From contig NZ_PPDD01000012.1 in the NCBI RefSeq assembly GCF_002959895.1, positions 186,001-250,000 on the forward strand: 64,000 bases of DNA, given 5' to 3'. Shown in pieces: positions 41,779 to 50,117 of this stretch. The position numbers and the translations under genes were made by a program. The notes under the pieces are model-generated. The model made no database searches. It saw only the letters and a program-made list of their open reading frames with translations, and was not told the origin of the DNA. How positions within the stretch are numbered: position 1 is the first letter of the stretch; each line of letters begins with the position of its first letter. This DNA is from Veillonella infantium. GTDB lineage: Bacteria; Bacillota; Negativicutes; Veillonellales; Veillonellaceae.

Positions 41779-43002
41779 TTATTTCTCAATATTAACGATG
41801 TTTACGATAATTTCTACGGCTTTTTTCATGTCATCAATACATGCGAATTCGTGACGACCATGTAGGTTTTCTACGCCAGTGAAGATATTAGGGGTAGGGA
41901 TGCCCATGAAGGAAATTTTAGAACCATCTGTACCGCCACGGATAGGGTCGCAAATAGGAGTAATACCTGCTTTTTCCATAGCTGCTTTAGCTACGTTGAC
42001 ACATTCCATGTTGTCTTTGATGATATCGTACATATTGTAATATTGATCTTTTACGGATACTTCACATACTTCGCGGCCATAGATTTCGTTTAATGTTTGA
42101 CCAGCTTGTAAGAAGAATGCTTTTTTCGCTTCGAACAATTCTTTGTCATGATCGCGAATGATGTAGTTCATTTTGCCTGTATCTACTTGTGTTTCCATGC
42201 TCATGAGCATAAAGAAACCTTGGCGACCGCATGTGTGTTCTGGAACAGCAGCACCTGGTAATAGAGCATCGAATTGCATTGCTAATTTAGCACAGTTAAT
42301 CATAATGCCTTTCGCAGTGCCAGTATGAACTGATACACCTTTTAATGTAACAGTACCGCCAGCAGCATTAAATGTTTCATATTCAAGTTGGCCAAGGCTT
42401 TCACCATCAATAGTATAAGCAAAATCAACAGGAAATTGTTTTACATCAAAGTGATCTGCACCGGTACCGATTTCTTCATCTGGGCCAAAGGCACACATGA
42501 TTTTACCGTGCTTGATTTCTGGATGAGCTACGAGGTAGGCGAGAGCTTCCATGATTTCGCAGATGCCAGCTTTGTCGTCACCGCCTAGTAGTGTAAGACC
42601 ATCGGTTACTACCAAGGATTTACCAATATAGTTCTTTAAATTAGGGAAATCTGCACGACGTGTGTAGATTTGATGCTCTTCGTTGAGGCAAATATCGCTA
42701 CCATCATAGTTTTCTACAATGCGAGGTTTAATATTTTCTGCGTTGTAGTCTGCTGTATCCATATGAGCGATAAAGCCAATAGCAGGTGCTTTTTCATCTG
42801 TATTAGCATTTAATGTGCCTATAACAAAACCATTTTCACGGTTGTAAATAACTTCATCTAAACCGATTGCTTTTAAATCAGGAACAAGTACATTAGTTGC
42901 AAAATCTACTTGTGTTTGTGTACTCGGAATAGTAGTGCTTTCTTCGTTTGACCGAGTATTTATGCTTGTATAGCGTACAAAACGTTCGACCATTGATTCC
43001 AT
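41779..43002 (-). CDS. pepT: Peptidase T (tripeptide aminopeptidase)
   Basis: The 407-residue M20 metallopeptidase removes N-terminal residues from tripeptides in the cytoplasm. Its two-zinc ligands are in IGFIAHMDTADYN, LLGGDDKAGICE and GPDEEIGTGADHF, with a later PIRGGTDGSKISFMGIPTPN. The dimerization domain inserts between them. The start at 43002 follows GAGGAGG. It is divergent from an OPT oligopeptide transporter, and the two together would import and hydrolyse peptides. Confidence 0.95.
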   Translation of the reverse strand: MESMVERFVRYTSINTRSNEESTTIPSTQTQVDFATNVLVPDLKAIGLDEVIYNRENGFVIGTLNANTDEKAPAIGFIAHMDTADYNAENIKPRIVENYDGSDICLNEEHQIYTRRADFPNLKNYIGKSLVVTDGLTLLGGDDKAGICEIMEALAYLVAHPEIKHGKIMCAFGPDEEIGTGADHFDVKQFPVDFAYTIDGESLGQLEYETFNAAGGTVTLKGVSVHTGTAKGIMINCAKLAMQFDALLPGAAVPEHTCGRQGFFMLMSMETQVDTGKMNYIIRDHDKELFEAKKAFFLQAGQTLNEIYGREVCEVSVKDQYYNMYDIIKDNMECVNVAKAAMEKAGITPICDPIRGGTDGSKISFMGIPTPNIFTGVENLHGRHEFACIDDMKKAVEIIVNIVNIEK

Positions 43003-43246
43003 AATGAGCCTCCTCGTAAGTAAACATACGTGTTATACATATTGGTATAAATGCTGTATATAACAAAGATTCTTAATATACTTTCATTGTAGAACAGGGG
43101 CGATGAAAATGCAAAATAAATATTTACGGAAGGTGTGATATTTTATTCGCATAATGCATAGAAAACCATTGAACCATATATAGTGCCGTGTTAGTATAAA
43201 GGTGAATAGTTATACGTTTGTACATTTTCTGTGAGGAGGTTTTACC

Positions 43247-45184
43247 ATGTCGGACGAAACTCGTTCTATTCCGCCCGTAGAACCCGTATTAGATCCTAAG
43301 AAGGATTACGTAGAGATTAACTCATATGTAGTATTCTGGGGCCTATTCTATGCGGCAATTTTCACACTGGCTGTAGGGTATTTATGTTTGAAAATTGGTC
43401 AAACAGTAGATGCCTTTGCTCCAGTATCTGTACTTGCTATGGGTACAGCAGTTATTTTGAAACGGCAAAATGCTTTTGCCGAAACGGTTCACATTCAGGC
43501 TATCGCTAGTTCTAGTACGAACACATTAGCTGGTGCCATGTTCTTCTTACCAGCTCTATACATTTGGAATGTTACAGATGTAACCTTTGTACAAATGGCG
43601 ATTCCTATTATCCTTGGTGGCGTACTTGGTGTTCTATTATGCGTTATGTTCCGTCGCTACTTTGTTGAGGAAATGCACTATGTGTATCCGTTCCCAAGTG
43701 GTCGTGCTGCTGCTGAAGTGCTAATGAGTAATGAAGGTAGCAAAGCGAAACTCATGCTTGGTTCTGGCCTTATCGCTCTTGTATATGATTTTATTCTTAA
43801 CAGCCTCGGCTGGTGGGAAGAGGTTATCCGTACTACCGCATTTAAATGGGGGACAGCGCTTGCTGATCAAACTAAATTGACTGCAGCTGTAGATACTGAC
43901 GCAGCATTGCTTGGTCTTGGTTACTTCACAGGCTTACGGTATGCAGCGATTATCGCAGCTGGTTCCTTCTTCTCTTGGTTCGTATGTATTCCAATCGTAT
44001 ACTATTTAGCTCCGGAACACATCATGCAAATCAATGGGCATGCAGTTCCACTTGCAGAAGCTCCTATTCGTAAAGTATTCTTAGACTATGTTCGCCATAT
44101 TGGTATCGGTATGCTTGCTATGGCAGGTATCATCGGATTGCTCAATATGTCCAAGGTAGTAGCTAGTGTTGTTAAAAATGCAGTACTTGATATTTTCAGT
44201 TCCAAAACTGTTGATGTTAACTTGCTTCGTACACAACGCGACATTCCTACATCTTGGATTGGCGCTGGCATCTTATTATGTACAGTTTTATTTGCAGCAT
44301 ATTTCCACTTTATGTATGCTGAAAGCTTCTCCCAAACAATCGTAGCATTCTTAATCGTTCTAATTATGTCCTTCCTATTATCTGTAGTTGGTATCAGCTC
44401 CATTGCTTATACAGGTACAGAACCAGTATCTGGTATGACAATCTTCATGATTATCATTTCCGCTGTATGTTTAACAGCTGCAGGTATGACTGGTAAGGTA
44501 GGCATGATTGCAGTCCTCATGATGGCATCCTTCATCGGTACAACCATCGGTATGGCTGGTAACTTCATGTCTGAACTCAAAGTAGCGCACATGACAGGTG
44601 CGACACCTAAGAAAATGGAACAATGGCAAATCGTTGGTACCATTCTTTGTGCAGTCCTTTCTGTAGGCGTTATGATCCTCTTGAACGATGCATATGGCTT
44701 CGTAGGAGACCATGCATTAAATGCTCCACAAGCTAATGCTATGGCTGCTATCATTGAGCCAATGATGACTGGTGGTAGTGCTCAATGGCCTCTATACATG
44801 GCTGGTGCATTATTCGCTATTATCTTGTGGATGGTAAAAGTTCCACCATTGGCATTTGCACTTGGTACGTACTTGCCTATGGAAATCAACACACCATTAC
44901 TTATCGGTGGTTTGATTGCATACTTCGTACAAAATAGTACAAAAGATAAAGAATTGGCAGATCTTCGCTTCTCCAAAGGTAGCACAATTGCATCTGGTCT
45001 CGTAGCTGGTGGTGCTATTGGTTCTTTATTCAGTGCCGTACTTCGTATTGCAGGTGTTGATGTATTCGCTCAAGACTGGGTTGAAACACCAGAAGCAACA
45101 TACCTCAGTATCGTAATGTACTTATTACTTTGCATATTCTTGTACAAAGTAGCTATGTACGTAAAAGCTAAAAAAGCTAAATAA
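43247..45184 (+). CDS. OPT-family oligopeptide transporter
   Basis: The 645-residue membrane protein has about 15 helices and OPT signatures such as NTLAGAMFFLPALYIW and YPFPSGRAAAEVL near the first third. Bacterial OPT members (EspB-like) are thought to move small peptides by proton symport. The start at 43247 follows GAGGAGG. It faces pepT across 244 bp, which fits a peptide-use function. A strong terminator follows. Confidence 0.9.
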   Translation: MSDETRSIPPVEPVLDPKKDYVEINSYVVFWGLFYAAIFTLAVGYLCLKIGQTVDAFAPVSVLAMGTAVILKRQNAFAETVHIQAIASSSTNTLAGAMFFLPALYIWNVTDVTFVQMAIPIILGGVLGVLLCVMFRRYFVEEMHYVYPFPSGRAAAEVLMSNEGSKAKLMLGSGLIALVYDFILNSLGWWEEVIRTTAFKWGTALADQTKLTAAVDTDAALLGLGYFTGLRYAAIIAAGSFFSWFVCIPIVYYLAPEHIMQINGHAVPLAEAPIRKVFLDYVRHIGIGMLAMAGIIGLLNMSKVVASVVKNAVLDIFSSKTVDVNLLRTQRDIPTSWIGAGILLCTVLFAAYFHFMYAESFSQTIVAFLIVLIMSFLLSVVGISSIAYTGTEPVSGMTIFMIIISAVCLTAAGMTGKVGMIAVLMMASFIGTTIGMAGNFMSELKVAHMTGATPKKMEQWQIVGTILCAVLSVGVMILLNDAYGFVGDHALNAPQANAMAAIIEPMMTGGSAQWPLYMAGALFAIILWMVKVPPLAFALGTYLPMEINTPLLIGGLIAYFVQNSTKDKELADLRFSKGSTIASGLVAGGAIGSLFSAVLRIAGVDVFAQDWVETPEATYLSIVMYLLLCIFLYKVAMYVKAKKAK

Positions 45185-45259
45185 AGAATAAGATATACCC
45201 TTAAGAATGTGAGTATTTTGTTTGATTAAAAATTGTTAGGAATTCTCTACTCTAGGGAT

Positions 45260-45307
45260 GACCGCCTTTACCGAGTATTATCTGTGCTTGGTGAAGGCGG
45301 TCTTTTT
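45260..45307 (+). terminator. Terminator of the OPT gene
   Basis: GACCGCCTTTACC pairs with GGTGAAGGCGGTC (one wobble), followed by a T run. Confidence 0.93.
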
Positions 45308-45365
45308 ATTGTTAATTTTAGGCTTATTCCTGTGTCTATCAATAATTTCTTCGGTATAACTTAAA

Positions 45366-45396
45366 ACTATATTAATATAATACCTATTAATATAGT
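45366..45396. repeat. 11-bp inverted repeat upstream of the amino-acid-binding protein gene
   Basis: ACTATATTAAT (45366-45376) and ATTAATATAGT (45386-45396) are perfect inverted arms with a 9-bp loop, in the 369-bp gap after the OPT gene. It could be an operator. Confidence 0.6.
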
Positions 45397-45404
45397 CGGA
45401 TTAA

Positions 45405-45461
45405 TTGACCTTAACTATATCGAATGTTATCATAATACTATAATACCTCTAGAGGTATTAT
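45405..45461 (+). promoter_or_regulatory. Promoter with overlapping palindrome upstream of the binding-protein gene
   Basis: TTGACC (45405-45410) and TATCAT (45428-45433) are 17 bases apart. A perfect zero-loop palindrome, core TAATACCTCTAGAGGTATTA, spans 45440-45461 around the start point and is followed by a T run. It reads as an operator at +1 or an early terminator. A further 7-bp hairpin (45517-45523 with 45530-45536) precedes the ribosome site. Confidence 0.5.
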
Positions 45462-45553
45462 TTTTATTATGTTCATATAATGTAAGTATAGATATAATAG
45501 TTGATTGAAGAGAACTCCTGTTTCTAAGTAAACAGGGTTAAGTAGGGGCAATT

Positions 45554-46339
45554 ATGAAATTTAAGAAAATTGCAGCTCTTTTGGGAGCTTTTACAATTGC
45601 TAGCAGTCTATTTATTGCGGGCTGTGGAAATACAAATAGTAGTCAAAAGGTATGGCGCGTTGGTACTGATGCGACCTATGCACCTTTTGGTTTTAAAGAT
45701 AAAGATAGTGGTCAGTTAGCAGGTTTTGATATCGATATTATCAATGCCATTGCAAAAGAAGAGGGCATCGAAGCGGATATTCAAAACTTGAACTTTGATG
45801 CACTGTTGCCTGCATTGCAAAGTAATACTATCGACATTGCTATTTCAGATATGACCATTTCTGAAGAACGAGCAAAATCTGTAGATTTCAGTAAACCATA
45901 CTATATTGCAGGTAATGGGCTCGTTGTTAATATAGATAACACAAATATTAATAGCTTTAAGGATCTAGAAGGCAAGCGTATCGGTGTATCTATTGGTTCT
46001 ACGGGGGCTGAAATTGCTAGCAAGATTCCTAATGCTGATGTGCGCCAGTTCAATATCATCGTTGATGCCTTTTTAGAACTACAAAATAAAGGCGTCGATG
46101 TAGTTATTAACGATACGCCGGTAAACGAATATTATGTTAATGGGAAGGGGAAAGGTATTGCAAAAGTCACTGGAGAAGACTATGATGCGGCACCACTTGG
46201 TATTGCTGTGAAAAAAGGTAATACAGAGCTTCTCAATAAAATTAACGATGGCCTAGCTAAGATTAAAGCAAATGGCAAATATGCTGAGATTTATAAAAAA
46301 TGGTTTGGTAAGGAGCCACCAGCAGAGGTGTTAAAATAG
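45554..46339 (+). CDS. Amino-acid ABC transporter substrate-binding lipoprotein
   Basis: The 261-residue protein has a lipoprotein signal with the lipobox FIAGC (Cys 24). Next comes the family 3 solute-binding fold: WRVGTDATYAPFGFKD, GFDIDIINAIAKEEG, ISDMTISEERAKSVDFSKPYY and a C-terminal IKANGKYAEIYKKWFG. Polar amino acids (His, Arg, Gln, Cys) are usual ligands. No permease or ATPase gene is adjacent, so its transporter partners must be elsewhere. The start at 45554 follows AGGGGC. mmuM follows 78 bp downstream. Confidence 0.92.
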   Translation: MKFKKIAALLGAFTIASSLFIAGCGNTNSSQKVWRVGTDATYAPFGFKDKDSGQLAGFDIDIINAIAKEEGIEADIQNLNFDALLPALQSNTIDIAISDMTISEERAKSVDFSKPYYIAGNGLVVNIDNTNINSFKDLEGKRIGVSIGSTGAEIASKIPNADVRQFNIIVDAFLELQNKGVDVVINDTPVNEYYVNGKGKGIAKVTGEDYDAAPLGIAVKKGNTELLNKINDGLAKIKANGKYAEIYKKWFGKEPPAEVLK

Positions 46340-46416
46340 TTTGTAGATAGTACCCAAGCATATTATTTGATATAATACGCTTGGTAAGCCTCAAGTTGTA
46401 AGAGGTAAAGTATAGA

Positions 46417-47442
46417 ATGGGTGATATGATGGCTAAACGAAGAGCATTTTTAGATATAATTAAACAGAAGGGCGCCCTCGTTTTAGATGGTGGGTTAGGG
46501 TCAGAATTAGAACGTTATGGCTGTGATCTTCAACATAAGTTGTGGTCTGCCAAGGTTCTTATGGATCAACCGGATATCATCAAGAAAATACATATTTCCT
46601 ACCTAGCGGCTGGAGCAGACATTATTCAAAGCTCTGGCTATCAAGCAACTGTAGCAGGTTTTAAAGGATTAGGGCTTGGTACGGAAGAGGCCATAGAACT
46701 CGTTAAGCTATCTGTTCGTCTAGCAGTACAAGCTCGTAATGAGTTCGTGGAAGCCAAAGCGAGTGGGGCGCTTACACTTAGAGGTATTAAGCTGGGAGAA
46801 GAAACAGCAGATGGCGTTAAGTACTTTTCCGAAGGTGCATTACCGAAACCATTGGTAGCAGCCTCTGTAGGTCCTTATGGGGCCTTCTTGGCTGACGGAT
46901 CCGAATACCGTGGATATCCTGATGTACAAACAGAATACCTTGAGGTATTCCATATCCCTCGGTTAGCATTGTTTGCGGAAGAGAATCCAGATATATTATC
47001 CTTTGAGACGATACCATCTTATGATGAGGCCATTGCTATTGCTCGAGCCATGTCTGATCCATATACATCAAGGGGGATTCCTGGCTGGATTGCCTTCTCT
47101 TGTAAGGATGAACATCATGTCTCTAGTGGGGAAACCATCATTAAATGTGCGGAAATGATCGATAAGGTTCGTCCTATAACTGGCCTTGGTATCAATTGCA
47201 CCAAGCCAGAATATGTAGAGTCCCTAGTTAAGGATATTCGTACAGTTACCGATAAACCAATTGCTGTATATCCAAATCTTGGTGAAAGCTATGATAGTGA
47301 AACTAAAACTTGGTATGGTGACCCTGGATCTTTTGTTGATTACGTAGATGCATGGCGCGCGGCTGGTGCTAATATTATAGGTGGCTGCTGTAGAACAACA
47401 CCTGAAATCATCGGTGATATTGCAAAGAAAATTCATAAATAA
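46417..47442 (+). CDS. mmuM: Homocysteine S-methyltransferase
   Basis: The 341-residue enzyme methylates homocysteine to methionine, using S-methylmethionine as donor in the MmuM group. It has the domain signature LVLDGGLGSELERYG and AGADIIQSSGYQATVAGF. The zinc-binding cysteines are GINCTKPEY and the pair in IIGGCCRTTPEII. A roughly 20-residue insertion relative to E. coli MmuM (near VEAKASGALTLRGIKLGEE) is visible. The ATG codons at 46417, 46426 and 46429 are all possible; I kept the longest. A neighbouring amino-acid-binding lipoprotein suggests methionine or S-methylmethionine use. Confidence 0.88.
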   Translation: MGDMMAKRRAFLDIIKQKGALVLDGGLGSELERYGCDLQHKLWSAKVLMDQPDIIKKIHISYLAAGADIIQSSGYQATVAGFKGLGLGTEEAIELVKLSVRLAVQARNEFVEAKASGALTLRGIKLGEETADGVKYFSEGALPKPLVAASVGPYGAFLADGSEYRGYPDVQTEYLEVFHIPRLALFAEENPDILSFETIPSYDEAIAIARAMSDPYTSRGIPGWIAFSCKDEHHVSSGETIIKCAEMIDKVRPITGLGINCTKPEYVESLVKDIRTVTDKPIAVYPNLGESYDSETKTWYGDPGSFVDYVDAWRAAGANIIGGCCRTTPEIIGDIAKKIHK

Positions 47443-47452
47443 GTGAGACTAT

Positions 47453-47489
47453 AAAAGGCTATTCGAAGTATCTTCGAATAGCCTTTTGT
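47453..47489 (+). terminator. Terminator of mmuM
   Basis: AAAAGGCTATTCGAAG pairs perfectly with CTTCGAATAGCCTTTT around a 3-nt loop. Confidence 0.92.
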
Positions 47490-47512
47490 TATATAGAGTT
47501 AAGATATGAGAC

Positions 47513-47547
47513 ATAAGATATAAAATATAAGATATAAGATATAAGAT
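47513..47547. repeat. Five-unit heptamer tandem repeat ATAAGAT
   Basis: Five 7-bp units run head to tail, four identical and the second reading ATAAAAT. They lie between mmuM and tRNA-Ser. Confidence 0.85.
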
Positions 47548-47606
47548 AATATATTATTTTGAAAGTATAAAAGAGGAGATAAGTATTGCCTCTCTTTAGA
47601 GAAATA

Positions 47607-47634
47607 AAAAAGCAGTGCATAAGCACTGCTTTTA
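47607..47634 (-). terminator. Terminator after tRNA-Ser
   Basis: AAAGCAGTGC pairs with GCACTGCTTT around ATAA, just past the tRNA 3' end on the minus strand, with a U run. Confidence 0.85.
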
Positions 47635-47637
47635 CTA

Positions 47638-47728
47638 TGGCGGAGAGACAGGGATTTGAACCCTGGGTACGGGATAACCGCACACATGATTTCCAATCAT
47701 GCTCCTTCAGCCGCTCGGACACCTCTCC
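47638..47728 (-). tRNA. tRNA-Ser (anticodon GGA)
   Basis: The 91-nt minus-strand gene folds as a class II tRNA. The 7-bp acceptor GGAGAGG pairs with TCTCTCC (one G-U) and is followed by discriminator G and an encoded CCA. The anticodon loop ATTGGAAAT in the stem CATG/CATG-type arm gives anticodon GGA, reading UCC and UCU. The long variable arm (GTGCGG...CCGTAC) is typical of serine tRNA. The T loop is TTCAAAT. Confidence 0.95.
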
Positions 47729-47822
47729 ATGTATTCTGTTGTGTAACAGGTACTTGTATAGTATATTAGATAGGAGTTTAGATGTCAAGAAAATTTTTGA
47801 TGGAGTGTAGTATTTTCGATAG

Positions 47823-49295
47823 CTATTTATTGTGTTTATAGATGTTTCCTTCTGCATTGCTTTCAATACATGTCCATTCTGATTTATCTAGACTATTAGG
47901 AAACTGATCAGAATCTGTTAATAAATAGATGGCGGTATTGGAAGGTAATTCGTTAGCATAAGCTAAGGGCATGATTTTTTTTGCATCCCATGATAAACTC
48001 ATAGGATTTATAGAATCGTCTCGGGTTGCTTCCAATTTATAAATTGTGTGATTGCTATAGTACGTAGTTGATACACGATAATCATGACACGCACTGATAA
48101 TCATTGCATTATCGGAAATAGTATTGAGGATGTATTGACTGGTAATAACAGACGATGCATGATTCATTAGTGGCATCGCTACTGTATAGGTTAATATACC
48201 ATATAACATTACAGTTAATATTGCTGCTTTCCGAATGAAACGATAATGTGGTTTACATAGTATCGCTATAAGTATTGTCATAGGGGCAAGAGCTGGGAAG
48301 GTATATGTTGTATACTTAGTAGCCATACAAGTAAAAAATATAAGTACAGTTAAGGCCCATATACCTAAAAGGATGGTGAAGGGGGTTATATAATTGTGTT
48401 TTTGTAAGCGCTTTCTTTGTGTATAAAGCTTATAGGATATAATAAAAGACCATGGGAATAGGGCGATGAGTGTTACAATAATGTAGTAATACCATACATT
48501 GAATTGGGGATGTTCTGACACAGTAGCACGTAACCAGTTATGGACTCCCAAAAATACATTGATGAAATCACTACCATGCATTGTATACATATAGATATAC
48601 CAACTCCCACCTATGAAAGTAAGTAGTAATAAGCCTAGTGGTATTTTTAGATATAATAATTCCTTGAGATTATGTGATACAGCTAAATATATGAGGATGA
48701 TGAGTCCTGGCAATAAAAATCCAATAGGACCTTTTGTTAATACTGCTAGAGCGGCCCCTATATAAGCTATATAATAGTACGTAGCATATTTTTGATGTAA
48801 CATATGCTTTCGGTACCCAATATAAAAACTCATCAAGGTAATATTGATGAATAATACTAGCGTCATATCGGTAATGACAGCTTTGGAGATAATCCAGAAT
48901 TCCGCACAGGTAGCATATAGAATAGCGGCGATAACAGCCGTCTTTTTTCCTCGTATCTGATGTACAAAGCTATAGAGCAATCCAATATTCACCACTCCTA
49001 ATAGAGCGGAGAAAAAGCGTGCTCCGAAATTAGAAATGCCGAATAGTTTGTAACTTATGATAAGCTCTACATAATAAAAGATAGGTTTATCATACCAATA
49101 GTGGTTAAAAATCTGAGGAGAAAAATAGTTTTGATTTAATAACATTTCCTTTGCTGTTAAAGCATAATTGGACTCTACAGGATCCGTAATGGCAAGGCCC
49201 GCATTTCCTAGAAGATATAGTATTCCTGAGATTATTAGGATTATTGTTATATGAAAGTATTTAGCATGGATCCATCTACTACAAATTTGTGGCAT
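47823..49295 (-). CDS. ArnT-like glycosyltransferase (GT39/GT83 family)
   Basis: The 490-residue protein has about eleven membrane helices and the PMT/ArnT N-terminal pattern. The short periplasmic loop after helix 1 carries the acidic catalytic motif (ITDPVESNYALTAKEM), followed by YWYDKPIFYYVELIISYKLFG. This family moves sugars from undecaprenyl-phosphate carriers to lipid A or proteins in the periplasm. Which acceptor applies here is not known; a diderm envelope fits lipid A. It is followed on the same strand by nothing else and is preceded 32 bp away by a PAP2 phosphatase gene, a common pairing in lipid-linked sugar pathways. Confidence 0.85.
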   Translation of the reverse strand: MPQICSRWIHAKYFHITIILIISGILYLLGNAGLAITDPVESNYALTAKEMLLNQNYFSPQIFNHYWYDKPIFYYVELIISYKLFGISNFGARFFSALLGVVNIGLLYSFVHQIRGKKTAVIAAILYATCAEFWIISKAVITDMTLVLFINITLMSFYIGYRKHMLHQKYATYYYIAYIGAALAVLTKGPIGFLLPGLIILIYLAVSHNLKELLYLKIPLGLLLLTFIGGSWYIYMYTMHGSDFINVFLGVHNWLRATVSEHPQFNVWYYYIIVTLIALFPWSFIISYKLYTQRKRLQKHNYITPFTILLGIWALTVLIFFTCMATKYTTYTFPALAPMTILIAILCKPHYRFIRKAAILTVMLYGILTYTVAMPLMNHASSVITSQYILNTISDNAMIISACHDYRVSTTYYSNHTIYKLEATRDDSINPMSLSWDAKKIMPLAYANELPSNTAIYLLTDSDQFPNSLDKSEWTCIESNAEGNIYKHNK

Positions 49296-49327
49296 ATTTA
49301 TTAGTCCTTATTAGTCTGAAAAATAAA

Positions 49328-49957
49328 TTATTTTGTGAAACGCTTAGTTAAGGGGCGTTGAGACTCTATAATGAGAACGCTGGATCGTTTAAATATAGTG
49401 CTAAGGTGTCTTTGCATATGTTTTAAATTACTGATATATGGTGTAATTCTTTGTTTGAGTAACTTATTATATAAAAGAAATAACACATAGGTAATAATAA
49501 AACCACCGATAATATCTATAGGATAATGATGCCCTACAAATATTTTGGCAAATCCTGTAAGAAGTGTTAGGGCAATTAAAATGGAGCCTAATCTTTTATA
49601 TACAGCAAATAGAGATAGAGCTATAGCGCTCATTCCCATAGCATGTGTACTTGGAAAACTTGGATCTGCACTGTGTACTAGCAAGAGATTAACTGTATGA
49701 GATACGAATGGTCGTGGCTCTACATAGAAAAAACCGATTACTTGATGTATAGCAAGCGTAATTCCTAATAGTAAGATTGTATGTATGCTATTCATAGTAA
49801 GCTCTTTATCTTTTGTATAAAGGCCAAGCCCTAATAGGGTCGCTACTAGTATAGCCATGATTGGTGCACTAAATTTTACTATATAAATCATGAATTGATC
49901 TAAAATTGGGCTTATACCTGCTAGATTATTAATGACTTGAAACAATTCGTAGTTCAT
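49328..49957 (-). CDS. PAP2-family phosphatase (undecaprenyl-diphosphatase-like)
   Basis: The 209-residue membrane protein has about six helices and the PAP2 motifs EPRP (motif 1), PSTHAMG (motif 2) and the motif 3 segment GHHYPIDIIGG. The usual Arg of motif 3 (SRxxxxxH) is Lys here (FAKIFVGHHYP), a conservative change. It probably dephosphorylates undecaprenyl diphosphate or lipid phosphates on the outer face of the membrane. The start at 49957 follows TAGGAGG. It lies upstream of the ArnT-like gene on the same strand and opposite a two-component system. Confidence 0.85.
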   Translation of the reverse strand: MNYELFQVINNLAGISPILDQFMIYIVKFSAPIMAILVATLLGLGLYTKDKELTMNSIHTILLLGITLAIHQVIGFFYVEPRPFVSHTVNLLLVHSADPSFPSTHAMGMSAIALSLFAVYKRLGSILIALTLLTGFAKIFVGHHYPIDIIGGFIITYVLFLLYNKLLKQRITPYISNLKHMQRHLSTIFKRSSVLIIESQRPLTKRFTK

Positions 49958-50117
49958 AATTCCTCCTAATGTTGAGTATGGTTTTCTTAATGCATACATC
50001 ATATCGGAGAAATCTTACGAAAATCTTACGACCTTATAACAATATTAGAAAGGTGTACAGATGATATAGGATAATGTTATTTTTATGCTTATAATGGAGC
50101 TATTAAAGGAGGTTTTT

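Noticed and set aside
45310-45553. T-box leader before the amino-acid-binding protein gene
   Set aside because: The conserved T-box sequence (TGGNACCGCG-like) and stem I features are absent. The palindromes have another explanation.
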